A stretch of DNA of 64,000 nucleotides from SIG299 sp051880375 (GCA_051880375.1 JBJENV010000091.1:40138-104137); one strand, 5' to 3'; shown: positions 42,611 through 51,653, counted from the stretch's first letter. Program-made: numbers and translations. The notes: generated by a model from the letters alone, not told the origin.

Positions 42611-43606
42611 ATGGCTGGTAAGGCTAAAGTAAAAGAGAAAAAAGTAGAAACAATTGGAGTATTGTCAAGCGGCGGAGATGCACCGGGCATGAACGCAGCG
42701 ATTCGTGCGGTTGTTCGTACCGCTCTGGCAAACGGACTGAAGGTAAAGGGCATCAACAGAGGTTACTCGGGATTACTCGAAGAGGATATTATCGATATGG
42801 ACGCAAAAAGCGTTGCAGACATTATCCAGAGGGGTGGTACAAAGCTGTATACTGCCCGCTGCCCGGAATTCATGACGAAGGAAGGTCAGGATAAGGGTGC
42901 TTATGTCTGCAAAAAGCATGGAATTGACGGACTTGTCGTTATCGGTGGCGACGGCTCGTTCCAGGGAGCCAGAAAGCTTGCGGAGCGCGGAATTAATACA
43001 ATTGGTCTGCCGGGAACGATTGACCTGGATATTGCCTGCACCGAATATACCATCGGCTTTGATACCGCAGTCAATACGGCAATGGAAGCAATTGATAAGG
43101 TACGCGATACCTCAACCTCTCATGAGCGTTGCAGTATCATTGAGGTCATGGGAAGACATGCAGGATATATTGCACTCTGGTGCGGTATTGCAAACGGTGC
43201 AGAGGATATTCTGCTCCCTGAATTTTATGATAATGATGAGCAGCGTATCATCGACAATATTATCGAAAAGAGAAAAATCGGTAAGAAGCATCATATCATC
43301 ATCAATGCAGAAGGTGTCGGCGATTCCTACAATATGGCAAAGAGAATTGAGGCAGCTACCGGTATGGAAACACGAGCAACCATTATCGGTCACATCCAGA
43401 GAGGCGGAAGCCCGACGGCAAAGGATCGTGTTTATGCTTCTGCTATGGGTGCAAAGGCAGTAGAACTTCTGTGTGCCGGAAAGTCGAACCGTGTGGTAGC
43501 CTACAGGCACGGCGAATTTGTAGATTTTGATATCGAAGAAGCATTGAAGATGCAGAAGGAGCCGGATGCCTTCCTTGTCAATATGGCAAAAAAGCTTTCC
43601 AGATAA
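42611..43606 (+). CDS. pfkA: 6-phosphofructokinase
   Basis: Phosphorylates fructose 6-phosphate at the committed step of glycolysis. The 331 residues include the ATP-binding SSGGDAPGMNAAIR, the GGDGSFQGA loop, the catalytic region GTIDLD (Leu139 in place of the usual Asn of TIDND; both aspartates kept), TIGFDTAVNTA, and EVMGRHAGYIALW. The GGDGS glycine favours ATP over pyrophosphate. The start is ATG 42611 behind GGAGGGAAACA. It has its own promoter after dnaE. Confidence 0.93.
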   Translation: MAGKAKVKEKKVETIGVLSSGGDAPGMNAAIRAVVRTALANGLKVKGINRGYSGLLEEDIIDMDAKSVADIIQRGGTKLYTARCPEFMTKEGQDKGAYVCKKHGIDGLVVIGGDGSFQGARKLAERGINTIGLPGTIDLDIACTEYTIGFDTAVNTAMEAIDKVRDTSTSHERCSIIEVMGRHAGYIALWCGIANGAEDILLPEFYDNDEQRIIDNIIEKRKIGKKHHIIINAEGVGDSYNMAKRIEAATGMETRATIIGHIQRGGSPTAKDRVYASAMGAKAVELLCAGKSNRVVAYRHGEFVDFDIEEALKMQKEPDAFLVNMAKKLSR

Positions 43607-43639
43607 AGTTTGGGCAAAAGCCCGGTGAGAAGGAGCTTT

Positions 43640-45379
43640 ATGAATCATAAGTTAAAAAAGTTTTTCTCGTATTATAAGCCATATATGGGCTTATTCTTTG
43701 CGGACATGGTATGCGCACTCGGCGCGGCGGCAATCTCTCTGATTTATCCGCTCATTGTCCGCTATATAACAAACGATATTCTCGTAAACTATGAAATTTC
43801 CGAAGCAATTCGGATGATTCTATGGCTTGCGCTTGCAATGATAGGGCTGGCATTGCTGGAACTGTTCTGCAACTTCTTTATTGCCTATCAGGGACATGTG
43901 ATGGGAGCGAAGATGGAATACGACATGCGGAACGATATTTTCGAGCATTTTCAGAAGCTGTCGTTCAGCTTTTACGACAACCAGAAAACAGGACAGCTGA
44001 TGTCACGTGTGACCAATGACCTGTTTGAGATTACGGAGCTCTGTCATCATGGTCCCGAGGACATTATTATTTCCATTATTAAGTTTGTCGGTGCGTTTAT
44101 TATTCTGGTTCGCATCAATATGCCGCTTACGATTCTGCTGTTCTTGTTTTTGCCGCTCATGTTTCTGTTTGCATGGAAGATGCGAAAGAAAATGAATCAG
44201 GCATTTCGCAGGAACCGTGAACGGATTGCGGAAATTAACGCGCAGATAGAAGACAATTTATCCGGCATTCGTGTTGTCAAGTCGTTTGCAAACGAGGACA
44301 TGGAAATGGAAAAGTTCCGTCACGGGAACGGCAACTTTGTAGAAAGCAAACGGAAAGCTTACTGGCAGATGGCGACCTTCCATTCGGGACTCGGTCTGTT
44401 TACGAGCCTGATTAATGTCGGAGTTATTGTCGGCGGAAGTCTGATGATTGCAGGTGAGGTCATCCGCCTGAGCGATTTACTGACGTTTTTATTGTATGTG
44501 AATAACATCATTGAGCCGGTGCGTAAGCTGATTAACTTTACCGAGCAGTTCCAGAACGGAATTACCGGATTTGACCGCTTTATGGAAATCATGGATACAG
44601 AACCGGACATTCAGGATAAAAAGGGTGCCCATGCTTTACAGAACGTCAAAGGTGACATTGCATTTCACAATGTGGCGTTTAAGTACGAAGGAACGATGGG
44701 AAATGTCTTTTGCAACATCAATCTTAAGGTACCGGCAGGAGAATATATGGCGCTTGTTGGCTCCTCAGGTGTCGGTAAGACAACACTGTGCAGTCTGATT
44801 CCGCGCTTTTATGAGGTCTCGGAGGGCAGCATCACCATCGACGGACAGGACATCCGTGATGTGACGCTCCGCTCGTTAAGAAACAGCATCGGTATCGTAC
44901 AGCAGGATGTCTACCTCTTTACCGGAAGCGTGGCAGATAATATCCGTTACGGCAAGCCGGATGCAACGATGGACGAAATTATCGAAGCAGCAAAGAATGC
45001 AAATGCACATGAGTTTATCATGGAGCTGCCGGACGGTTACGATACTTATATCGGTCAGCGCGGTGTAAAGCTTTCCGGAGGACAGAAGCAGCGGCTTTCG
45101 ATTGCCCGTGTGTTCTTAAAGAATCCGCCGATTCTGATTTTCGACGAGGCGACCTCGGCACTGGATAACGAGAGTGAAAAGGTAGTGCAGGAGTCGCTCG
45201 AAAAACTGGCAAAGAACCGCACGACGTTTGTCATTGCGCATCGCCTGACCACCATAAAGAATGCAAAAAATATTTTAGTGCTTTCCGAGGATGGTATTGC
45301 GGAGCAGGGAACACACGAAGAACTGCTTAAAAAGGGCGGTATTTACGCAGGACTTTATAAAATGAATTATGCCAAATAG
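43640..45379 (+). CDS. ABC transporter, fused permease-ATPase (exporter type)
   Basis: A half-size type IV ABC exporter of 579 residues. Six membrane segments span about 15-300. The nucleotide-binding domain has Walker A GSSGVGKTTL, Q-loop VQQDVYLFTGSV, signature LSGGQKQRLSIARVFL, Walker B ILIFDEATSALD and switch H in FVIAHRLTTI. It should work as a homodimer, or as a heterodimer with a protein encoded elsewhere. The substrate is unknown; lipid or multidrug export is usual for this class. ATG 43640 has GAAGGAG upstream. It ends with a terminator. Confidence 0.93.
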   Translation: MNHKLKKFFSYYKPYMGLFFADMVCALGAAAISLIYPLIVRYITNDILVNYEISEAIRMILWLALAMIGLALLELFCNFFIAYQGHVMGAKMEYDMRNDIFEHFQKLSFSFYDNQKTGQLMSRVTNDLFEITELCHHGPEDIIISIIKFVGAFIILVRINMPLTILLFLFLPLMFLFAWKMRKKMNQAFRRNRERIAEINAQIEDNLSGIRVVKSFANEDMEMEKFRHGNGNFVESKRKAYWQMATFHSGLGLFTSLINVGVIVGGSLMIAGEVIRLSDLLTFLLYVNNIIEPVRKLINFTEQFQNGITGFDRFMEIMDTEPDIQDKKGAHALQNVKGDIAFHNVAFKYEGTMGNVFCNINLKVPAGEYMALVGSSGVGKTTLCSLIPRFYEVSEGSITIDGQDIRDVTLRSLRNSIGIVQQDVYLFTGSVADNIRYGKPDATMDEIIEAAKNANAHEFIMELPDGYDTYIGQRGVKLSGGQKQRLSIARVFLKNPPILIFDEATSALDNESEKVVQESLEKLAKNRTTFVIAHRLTTIKNAKNILVLSEDGIAEQGTHEELLKKGGIYAGLYKMNYAK

Positions 45380-45396
45380 AAAATGAGAAACAGGAG

Positions 45397-45429
45397 AAAG
45401 GATTTAAGGAAATCTTAAGTCCTTTTTTT
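45397..45429 (+). terminator. Terminator after the ABC transporter gene
   Basis: AAAGGA-TTAAG and CTTAA-TCCTTT form a stem followed by seven T. Confidence 0.8.
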
Positions 45430-45430
45430 C

Positions 45431-45459
45431 TTGACAATGGAAGGATAACTTAGTATACT
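45431..45459 (+). promoter_or_regulatory. Promoter of the two-component system operon
   Basis: TTGACA and TATACT are 17 bases apart, directly after the upstream terminator. The leader to the regulator start is about 150 nt. Confidence 0.8.
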
Positions 45460-45504
45460 GTATTAAGCGTATTAGTACAGTTATACTTTATAGAAGAAAA
45501 ATAG

Positions 45505-45526
45505 AGAAATTCTTTAGAAATTCTTT
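45505..45526 (+). repeat. Tandem 11-bp direct repeat, possible response-regulator site
   Basis: AGAAATTCTTT occurs twice head to tail, with a partial third copy (TTAGAAAT) about 25 bases on. An 11-bp period is one helical turn, the usual spacing of half-sites for OmpR-type regulators. It lies downstream of the promoter, where binding would repress or attenuate. Confidence 0.5.
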
Positions 45527-45616
45527 TGTTTTTTCTGAAGAAGCCTTTTAGAAATGGGCGCTATACTGTGAAAAAAGAAAAGAACGGAGGAGAATGGAAA
45601 GGTATGATGAGTCGAT

Positions 45617-46324
45617 ATGGAACAGATTAATCATGTTCTGGTAGTGGAGGACGATAAAGAAATACTGGAAGGGATACGGATTTATTTAAAAAATCAGGGA
45701 TATGAGGTGTTTGTTGCGGAAAACGGCGTACAAGGGTTAGAAGTCATAGAACGGGAAACGATTCATCTGGCCATTGTCGATGTCATGATGCCGCTTATGG
45801 ACGGAATTACTATGACGATGCGCCTGCGGGAAAAGTATGATTTCCCGGTCATCATGCTGACTGCAAAATCAGAGGAAATTGACAAAATTACCGGACTAAA
45901 TGTGGGAGCGGATGATTACGTCACAAAGCCGTTTGCACCGATGGAACTGCTTGCCAGAGTGGCGTCCCAGTTACGGCGTTATAAAAAGTATCTGCAGGTG
46001 ATAGAGGGACAGAGCGAACCGCAGGAAAAGAAGATCGTGGTCGGCGGTCTGGAACTCTCGGAAGAAACCGCTACCGTCACGGTAGACGGAGCACCGGTGA
46101 AGCTGACACCGCTGGAATTTAAGATACTGACGCTTTTAATGAAACATCCAAACCGGGTATTTTCGGCAGAGGAGCTGTATGAGCGTGTGTGGAACGAAAA
46201 AGCCGTCAATACCGATACCATTATGGTACATATCCGGAACATCCGGGAAAAAATTGAAATCAATCCGAAAAATCCGAGGTATTTAAAGGTCGTCTGGGGC
46301 GTTGGATACAAAATTGAAAAGTAG
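45617..46324 (+). CDS. OmpR-family response regulator
   Basis: The 235 residues form a receiver domain with phosphoacceptor Asp55 (IVDVMMP), switch Thr (MLTAK) and Lys104 (TKPF), then an OmpR/PhoB winged helix (LTPLEFKILTLLMKHPNRVFS, and IMVHIRNIREKIE recognition helix, VVWGVGYKIEK wing). It resembles VanR-type regulators. The kinase gene follows 45 bases later. The downstream genes suggest envelope lipid control, which is inference. Confidence 0.93.
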   Translation: MEQINHVLVVEDDKEILEGIRIYLKNQGYEVFVAENGVQGLEVIERETIHLAIVDVMMPLMDGITMTMRLREKYDFPVIMLTAKSEEIDKITGLNVGADDYVTKPFAPMELLARVASQLRRYKKYLQVIEGQSEPQEKKIVVGGLELSEETATVTVDGAPVKLTPLEFKILTLLMKHPNRVFSAEELYERVWNEKAVNTDTIMVHIRNIREKIEINPKNPRYLKVVWGVGYKIEK

Positions 46325-46369
46325 CCGGGCAGGAAGCTTCCGGCTGCTTATGAGAGGAGACGGAAGGAA

Positions 46370-48091
46370 ATGAAAGAGAAAAAAGGGCTGTTTGGCAGAA
46401 TATCGGGTTTTGTCATCAGTGTACTGTTGATAGCGGCAGTCAGTGCTGCAGTGGTATATTTTTACCCGGCCATGATGAGCGAGGCAAAGAAGGTACATGG
46501 CTACTATACGGAATACGAGGCAATGCTTTCGGATTACTTGCTGGTGGTAGGAAGTGCGATTGTGGTTGTCGTGCTGCTTGGCTTGCTGCTTCCGTTCATA
46601 AAGCCGTTTGGTTTAAAACGGGGGCTGAAGGCAAATCTTCCGTTGGAACTGCTCTGTATTATCGTTCCGTGCATTCTGGTTTTTATAGCAGAAGAAATGC
46701 CGTATCAAATTATTGATGTCATGAGGCTGACAGAGGGCACAGAGCTGGTTGGTGACTGGCGGGGCATGCTGAAGGAGTTTATGACCAGGGAGCGGGAAAT
46801 AAGTCTCATTTATGCCGCCAACGGATTGACATGGTTTGCAGTTTTGAGTATAGTTTATGTATGTGTGCTCAGCATCCGGCAGATATTTTCCAAAGGACTG
46901 GTACGCTATGCAAAAGAGAATACACTCATCGGTATCGCGGTTTGTTTCGTTTGGAGAAAGGGCTCAGAATTTGTTAAGTCCGTTCAGAACATTGATTTTA
47001 CCGAGAAAGGAAATCGCATCATCGGGAGAGCGGTACTGATTAACTTTATTGCAATTGTTTTGTTATGTTGTATGTGGGCCGTCGCCATTCCGATTGCAAT
47101 TCTCTATTCACTGTTTCTTCTGATTGCCGGAACGAAGGTCTGGAAAAAAATCAAAGGACAGTATGACACCCTGCTTGCGGAGACGGAGCAGATGGCAGAC
47201 GGAAGGACGGATATCGCATATGCGCAGGATGCCGGTGTATTTCAAGATTTGCAGGAAGAATTGAAGAAAGTACAGAGCGGGTTTGAAAAGGCGGTCAAAG
47301 AAGAAGTAAAAAGTGAACGAATGAAGACGGAGCTGATTACGAATGTATCGCACGATTTAAAAACTCCGCTGACTGCTATCATAGCTTATGTGGATTTGTT
47401 AAAAAATGAGAACCTTGGCGAGGAAGAGAGACAGACTTATATTCAGGTACTGGAACAGAAGTCGGCAAGATTAAAGACGCTCATTGAAGATTTGTTTGAG
47501 GTCAGCAAGGCAAGTACGGGAAACATATGCATTGAACCGGAAACTCTTGATTTGACGGCACTTTTAAAGGAAGTGCAGGTGGAGTTAGAGGACAAAATCA
47601 TGCAGTCCGGCATCGAATTTAAGATGACAGCTCCTGAGGAAAAGGTTTTGGTGTTGCTTGACGGGCAGAAGACATGCCGTATTTTTGAAAATCTGTTCGG
47701 TAATATTTTAAAATACGGAATGCCGGGCAGTAGGGCCTATATAGCGATAGAGACAGTCAGCGGCATGGCGCGGGTGACGTTAAAAAATATTTCGGCAGCA
47801 GAGCTTAATTTTGATACAAATGAAATTACGGAACGGTTTGTCCGAGGGGATGCATCGAGAACGACGGAGGGATCGGGACTTGGTCTGGCGATTGCCAAGA
47901 GCCTTGCCGAAGCGCAGGGCGGCAGCTTGTCGATTCAGACAGACGGAGATCTGTTCAAGGCAATGGTGGAATTTCCATTGCTTACGGAACATGCAGAGAA
48001 GGCGGTAATGCCGGAGGAGGCAGAGAAAACAGCAACAGAGACTGCTGACGCAGAAGAGAGTATTGCCGGGAAAACAGAGACAGAAGAATAA
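46370..48091 (+). CDS. Membrane sensor histidine kinase
   Basis: A 573-residue kinase partner of the preceding regulator. The N-terminal 260 residues hold about five to six hydrophobic segments with short loops, so the sensor is likely membrane-embedded rather than a large external domain. The cytosolic part has the H box NVSHDLKTPLTAI with His328, the N box region (RIFENLFGNILKYG) and the G2 box EGSGLGLAIAKSLAEAQGG. The C-terminal 45 residues are Glu/Ala/Thr-rich and probably disordered. GGAAGGA precedes ATG 46370. Confidence 0.92.
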   Translation: MKEKKGLFGRISGFVISVLLIAAVSAAVVYFYPAMMSEAKKVHGYYTEYEAMLSDYLLVVGSAIVVVVLLGLLLPFIKPFGLKRGLKANLPLELLCIIVPCILVFIAEEMPYQIIDVMRLTEGTELVGDWRGMLKEFMTREREISLIYAANGLTWFAVLSIVYVCVLSIRQIFSKGLVRYAKENTLIGIAVCFVWRKGSEFVKSVQNIDFTEKGNRIIGRAVLINFIAIVLLCCMWAVAIPIAILYSLFLLIAGTKVWKKIKGQYDTLLAETEQMADGRTDIAYAQDAGVFQDLQEELKKVQSGFEKAVKEEVKSERMKTELITNVSHDLKTPLTAIIAYVDLLKNENLGEEERQTYIQVLEQKSARLKTLIEDLFEVSKASTGNICIEPETLDLTALLKEVQVELEDKIMQSGIEFKMTAPEEKVLVLLDGQKTCRIFENLFGNILKYGMPGSRAYIAIETVSGMARVTLKNISAAELNFDTNEITERFVRGDASRTTEGSGLGLAIAKSLAEAQGGSLSIQTDGDLFKAMVEFPLLTEHAEKAVMPEEAEKTATETADAEESIAGKTETEE

Positions 48092-48112
48092 TAGAAATGA
48101 AGGTTGACTGAT

Positions 48113-48820
48113 TTGCGTGCTTGGTTAAGAAAAAAAATAAATCCGGTAGTTCCGGTACATATCTTTGTGCCTGCTGCCCTTTGTGTATTGGTAAATTGTC
48201 TGGCATATTACGGCGCCCGTGCCTTGATGCAGGGCGCCAGACATTACAACCTGACAACTGCGGCAGACCGCTTTTTACCGTTTCATCCGGGTTGGGTACT
48301 CATTTATCTGGGAAGCTTTGTATTCTGGATTGTCGGCTATCTTGTGATAGCAAAACAGGGAAAGGAGCAATGGTACCGTTTCGTGCTGACGGATATCATG
48401 GCGAAGCTGCTTTGCGGCGTTTGTTTTCTTGTGATTCCGACAACCAACGTGCGTCCGGAAATTACGGGAGACAGTGTCTGCGAGCGTCTGATGGCGGCAA
48501 TCTATGCTATCGATACTCCGACGGAGCTGTTTCCGTCCATTCATTGTCTGGAAAGCTGGCTTTGTTATATCGGTGTCAGAGGACAGAAGAAGGTACCGGA
48601 ATGGTATCGCAGCTTTGCCTGTGTGTTTGCAGTGCTGGTGTTCGCTTCGACGCAGTTTACGAAACAGCATTATCTGGTGGATATTGCAGGAGCCGTGCTT
48701 CTTGCAGAGGGGTGCTATTATCTTGCACAGAGGACAAACTGGTACCGCCCTCTGATGCGTGTCTGCGAAAAGGCAACGCTCTGGCTGTTCGGTAGCGAGG
48801 AGGAACAGCATGCAGAATAA
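48113..48820 (+). CDS. PAP2-type membrane phosphatase
   Basis: About 235 residues with six membrane segments and the C-terminal PAP2 active-site motifs FPSIHCLESW and TKQHYLVDIAGA (the histidines of the second and third phosphatase motifs). Family members dephosphorylate phosphatidate, phosphatidylglycerophosphate or undecaprenyl pyrophosphate. The start is uncertain: TTG 48113 has GAAGG eight bases upstream, while TTG 48104 touches it. Its 3' end overlaps the next gene by 11 bases. Neighbouring phospholipid genes favour a lipid substrate. Confidence 0.78.
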   Translation: MRAWLRKKINPVVPVHIFVPAALCVLVNCLAYYGARALMQGARHYNLTTAADRFLPFHPGWVLIYLGSFVFWIVGYLVIAKQGKEQWYRFVLTDIMAKLLCGVCFLVIPTTNVRPEITGDSVCERLMAAIYAIDTPTELFPSIHCLESWLCYIGVRGQKKVPEWYRSFACVFAVLVFASTQFTKQHYLVDIAGAVLLAEGCYYLAQRTNWYRPLMRVCEKATLWLFGSEEEQHAE

Positions 48821-49856
48821 AAGGAAGACATTGTTTGAAATTCTTTTCCTTGTTCTGGTTGCCGGTTTTACCCTGTGGAGCATTTTTCACGGGAAAGATG
48901 TGGAGGCTATCCTGCATTACACGAAGGAGGCGGACCCGCGATACATTGCGTTGAGCATCGTATGTGTATTTTTCTTTATCTGGGGAGAGTCCGTGATTCT
49001 CTTCTATATGTTACGAAGCTTTCATGCGCGGATTCCGGCAGGAAGATGTTATTTGTATTCCTGCATCGGCTTCTTTTTCAGCTGCATCACACCTTCTGCG
49101 ACAGGAGGGCAGCCGGCACAGATTTACTATATGAATAAGGATAACATACCGGTGCCGGTTTCCACGGTGATACTGATGGTCGTCACCATAACCTATAAGC
49201 TGGTACTGGTTGTAGTCGGAGGGGCGGTGCTGCTATTCCGGCCGCAGAAGGTCATGTACTATCTGCAGCCGGTGCTTCCGTGGTGTTATCTGGGCATTGC
49301 GCTGAATATATTTTGTGTGACGTTCATGTGCTTTCTGGTGTTTCATCCATATCTGGCAGAACGTATTCTGCTGTGGCTGTTGGAACTGGCAGAAAAACTG
49401 CATCTGTTAAGGCGGAAGCAGGAGCGGAGAGAAAAGTTAAGAAACGGAATGCAGGTATATCAGGAAACAGCGGCATATCTGGCAGGAAATAAGCGTATTG
49501 TAGTACATGCCTTTTTCATTACGGTGCTGCAAAGGTTTGCGTTATTCTTTGTTACGTCACTTACTTATCTGGCGTTTGGATATTCGGGAGAATCGCTGTT
49601 TGATTTACTGCTTTTGCAGGCAATGATATCGGTTTCGGTGGATATGCTTCCTTTGCCGGGCGGTATGGGAATCAGTGAGGGGCTGTTTCTTCATATCTTC
49701 AGGCCAATTTTTGGAGCGGAATTTACGATACCGGCAATGCTTGTCAGTCGCGGAATCAGCTACTACGGGCAGCTGTTCATCAGTGCAGTACTGACCGTTT
49801 ATGCGAATTTCAGAATCGGGCGGGGAAGACAAAGGAAAGGAATGCAATCGGAATAA
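48810..49856 (+). CDS. Flippase-like integral membrane protein (LPG synthase TM family, UPF0104)
   Basis: The 348 residues have about eight membrane segments and the family landmarks CITPSATGGQPAQIYYM and VDMLPLPGGMGISEGLFL, as in the membrane half of MprF/AglD-like proteins. It lacks the soluble aminoacyl-transferase half, so it should move or accommodate a lipid rather than lysylate it. The start is ATG 48810 behind GAGGAGGAA. It overlaps the PAP2 gene and precedes pssA, pointing to phospholipid handling. Confidence 0.82.
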   Translation: MQNKRKTLFEILFLVLVAGFTLWSIFHGKDVEAILHYTKEADPRYIALSIVCVFFFIWGESVILFYMLRSFHARIPAGRCYLYSCIGFFFSCITPSATGGQPAQIYYMNKDNIPVPVSTVILMVVTITYKLVLVVVGGAVLLFRPQKVMYYLQPVLPWCYLGIALNIFCVTFMCFLVFHPYLAERILLWLLELAEKLHLLRRKQERREKLRNGMQVYQETAAYLAGNKRIVVHAFFITVLQRFALFFVTSLTYLAFGYSGESLFDLLLLQAMISVSVDMLPLPGGMGISEGLFLHIFRPIFGAEFTIPAMLVSRGISYYGQLFISAVLTVYANFRIGRGRQRKGMQSE

Positions 49857-49879
49857 ACTGATTTGGAGGTACGAGGGAG

Positions 49880-50518
49880 ATGTTAGGATTTTATAATTAT
49901 ACGGTGTGGCTGACCTATTTCAGTCTGGCAGTTTCTATCTTTGGTATGGTGGCTGCAATGAACGGGAGAACGACGGTAGCAGTTTTTTGTCTGGCATTGT
50001 CCGGACTGTGTGACATGTTCGATGGAAAAATTGCACGGACGAAAAAGGACCGCACAGAGGAAGAGAAGGCATTTGGTATTCAGATTGACTCTCTTTGCGA
50101 TGTTATCTGCTTTGGGGTATTTCCGGCCTTCCTTTGCTGGAGCCTTGGCGTGAGGGGGTTATTTGGCATGGCAGCCATGCTACTGTATTGTGTCTGCGGT
50201 GTCATCCGGCTTGCTTATTTTAATGTGCTGGAGGGAAAACGCCAACAGGAGGAAGAATGCCTGATGAAATGCTATCACGGTCTTCCGATTACCTCCATGT
50301 CGGTAATTCTTCCGATTTTATATGTTTTTCGTGCCTATCTTCCGAATACGATGTTTTTGGACTGTCTGCGTATGGCAATGATTGCGGTCGGTATTTTGTT
50401 TGTCGTGGATTTTCGTCTGGCAAAGCCAAAGAATAAGACGTTAGCGATACTGGTTGCCATTGTGGCTGCTGCGCTTCTGCTGATTTTCTGTAATGCGCAT
50501 AAGTTCGGATGGAGATAA
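49880..50518 (+). CDS. pssA: CDP-diacylglycerol-serine O-phosphatidyltransferase (probable)
   Basis: A 212-residue CDP-alcohol phosphatidyltransferase with six or so membrane segments. The signature D-G-x2-A-R-x(n)-G-x3-D-x3-D is present as FDGKIARTKKDRT followed by FGIQIDSLCD. The psd gene next to it identifies serine as the likely alcohol: the pair makes phosphatidylserine and then phosphatidylethanolamine. GGAGGTACGAGG precedes the ATG. Phosphatidylinositol-type synthases share the motif, so specificity is inferred from context. Confidence 0.88.
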   Translation: MLGFYNYTVWLTYFSLAVSIFGMVAAMNGRTTVAVFCLALSGLCDMFDGKIARTKKDRTEEEKAFGIQIDSLCDVICFGVFPAFLCWSLGVRGLFGMAAMLLYCVCGVIRLAYFNVLEGKRQQEEECLMKCYHGLPITSMSVILPILYVFRAYLPNTMFLDCLRMAMIAVGILFVVDFRLAKPKNKTLAILVAIVAAALLLIFCNAHKFGWR

Positions 50519-50569
50519 TTGTTACACTAAGACGAAAAGCTTCCTAAGTGTAGGAGGCTGTGGAAAGGC

Positions 50570-51481
50570 ATGGTAGTATCAATGTTATACAGAGACAGAG
50601 AAGGAAATGAAAGAAGAGGGAACGGCGGGCAGGACCGGTTACTGGAACTGCTCTACGGGACGTTAATCGGCAGAGCTTTGTTAAAGCCTCTTGTGTGTCC
50701 GGCTGTTTCAAAGGTGGGAGGCTGGCTGTTAAATACGAAGCTCTCATCGTGCGCCATTGTTCCGTTTGTGGAGAAACACCGGATTTGCATGAGTGATTAT
50801 AAAGGAAACTGTTTTCATTCCTATAATGATTTTTTCTGCAGGGAAATTTTACCCGGAAAGCGTCCGGTGTGTAAAGCAAATGAAGTGCTGATCAGTCCGT
50901 GCGATGCAAAACTGACTTACTATCCCGTGACGAAGGGCAGCAGGGTTACAATCAAGCATACGGAGTATACGCTGGAGGAACTGTTGCAGAACAAGCAGCT
51001 GGCGAGACGCTACGAAGGCGGAACGCTGCTCGTGTTCCGGCTGACGGTGGATGACTACCATCACTTCTGTTATATCGATGACGGAAGAAAAACAAAAAAC
51101 GTAAGAATTCCGGGAGTGTTTCATACGGTCAATCCGGTAGCGGGCGATGTGGTTCCGATTTATAAGGAGAACACAAGAGAGTACAGTCTGCTGCAGAGCA
51201 AAAACTTCGGCACGGTTCTTATGATGGAGGTCGGAGCACTGATGGTCGGGAAAATCGTAAACCGGCATGAAGCAGCAGTTGTCTGGCGTGGAGAAGAAAA
51301 AGGACATTTTGAGTTCGGAGGCTCTACAGTAATTTTATGTCTGCAAAAAGACATGGTTCGCATGGATGAGGATATTGTAAAAAACAGCGCCGAAGGAGTG
51401 GAAACCATCGTGCGCATGGGAGAGGGCATCGGGAAAAAAGAGTCCGGGCAAAGTACCGGTTTTAACGACGGCAGAGAGTAG
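50570..51481 (+). CDS. psd: Phosphatidylserine decarboxylase
   Basis: A pyruvoyl enzyme that converts phosphatidylserine to phosphatidylethanolamine. The 303 residues contain YNDFFCREILPGKRP, the substrate-site LTVDDYHHFCYIDDG, FHTVNPVAGDVVPIY and the self-cleavage motif FGGSTVILC, where the Ser becomes the pyruvoyl group. This resembles the longer Gram-positive/eukaryote-like PSDs with the (G)GST motif. ATG 50570 is close to AAAGG but well placed for AGGAGG 12 bases upstream; ATG 50582 is an alternative. Confidence 0.92.
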   Translation: MVVSMLYRDREGNERRGNGGQDRLLELLYGTLIGRALLKPLVCPAVSKVGGWLLNTKLSSCAIVPFVEKHRICMSDYKGNCFHSYNDFFCREILPGKRPVCKANEVLISPCDAKLTYYPVTKGSRVTIKHTEYTLEELLQNKQLARRYEGGTLLVFRLTVDDYHHFCYIDDGRKTKNVRIPGVFHTVNPVAGDVVPIYKENTREYSLLQSKNFGTVLMMEVGALMVGKIVNRHEAAVVWRGEEKGHFEFGGSTVILCLQKDMVRMDEDIVKNSAEGVETIVRMGEGIGKKESGQSTGFNDGRE

Positions 51482-51508
51482 AAGATACTCCCTGCCGTTA
51501 ACTTTTTT
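51461..51508 (+). terminator. Terminator at the end of psd
   Basis: TTAACG-CGGCAG-GAGTA pairs with TACTC-CTGCCGTTAA and is followed by six T. The stem includes the psd stop codon. Confidence 0.85.
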
Positions 51509-51525
51509 GATTTCCTGTACGATAT
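51499..51525 (+). promoter_or_regulatory. Weak candidate sigma-28-like promoter
   Basis: TAAC, 16 bases, then ACGATAT: one mismatch in each element relative to the flagellar promoters at 13774 and 20751. It overlaps the psd terminator. Confidence 0.3.
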
Positions 51526-51532
51526 AGTAATT

Positions 51533-51653
51533 AAGGACCGACTGTTTCAAAGGTCCTTTTGGGCAAACGGATTTGCCAGGGCAAACAATTTATCTTTAAT
51601 ACGTTGGCGTTCGGCGGACAACCGGCGCTTACGGTTCCAAGGAGGGAATTTCT
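51533..51653 (+). promoter_or_regulatory. Structured 5' leader of the EF-hand protein gene
   Basis: Three elements are visible. A hairpin AAGGACC/GGTCCTT with four T after it (51533-51560) looks like a terminator. GGCAAA, TTTGCC, GGCAAA (51562-51585) allows two mutually exclusive stems. A GC-rich region, TTGG to CCAA (51604-51640), ends next to the AAGGAGGG ribosome site. It does not match a riboswitch class I know. Confidence 0.5.

Noticed and set aside
51561..51650. Possible cyclic-di-GMP riboswitch because of GGGCAAAC
   Set aside because: The other conserved parts (GACGCAAAGC segment and closing tetraloop receptor) are missing; it is kept only as an unclassified leader.
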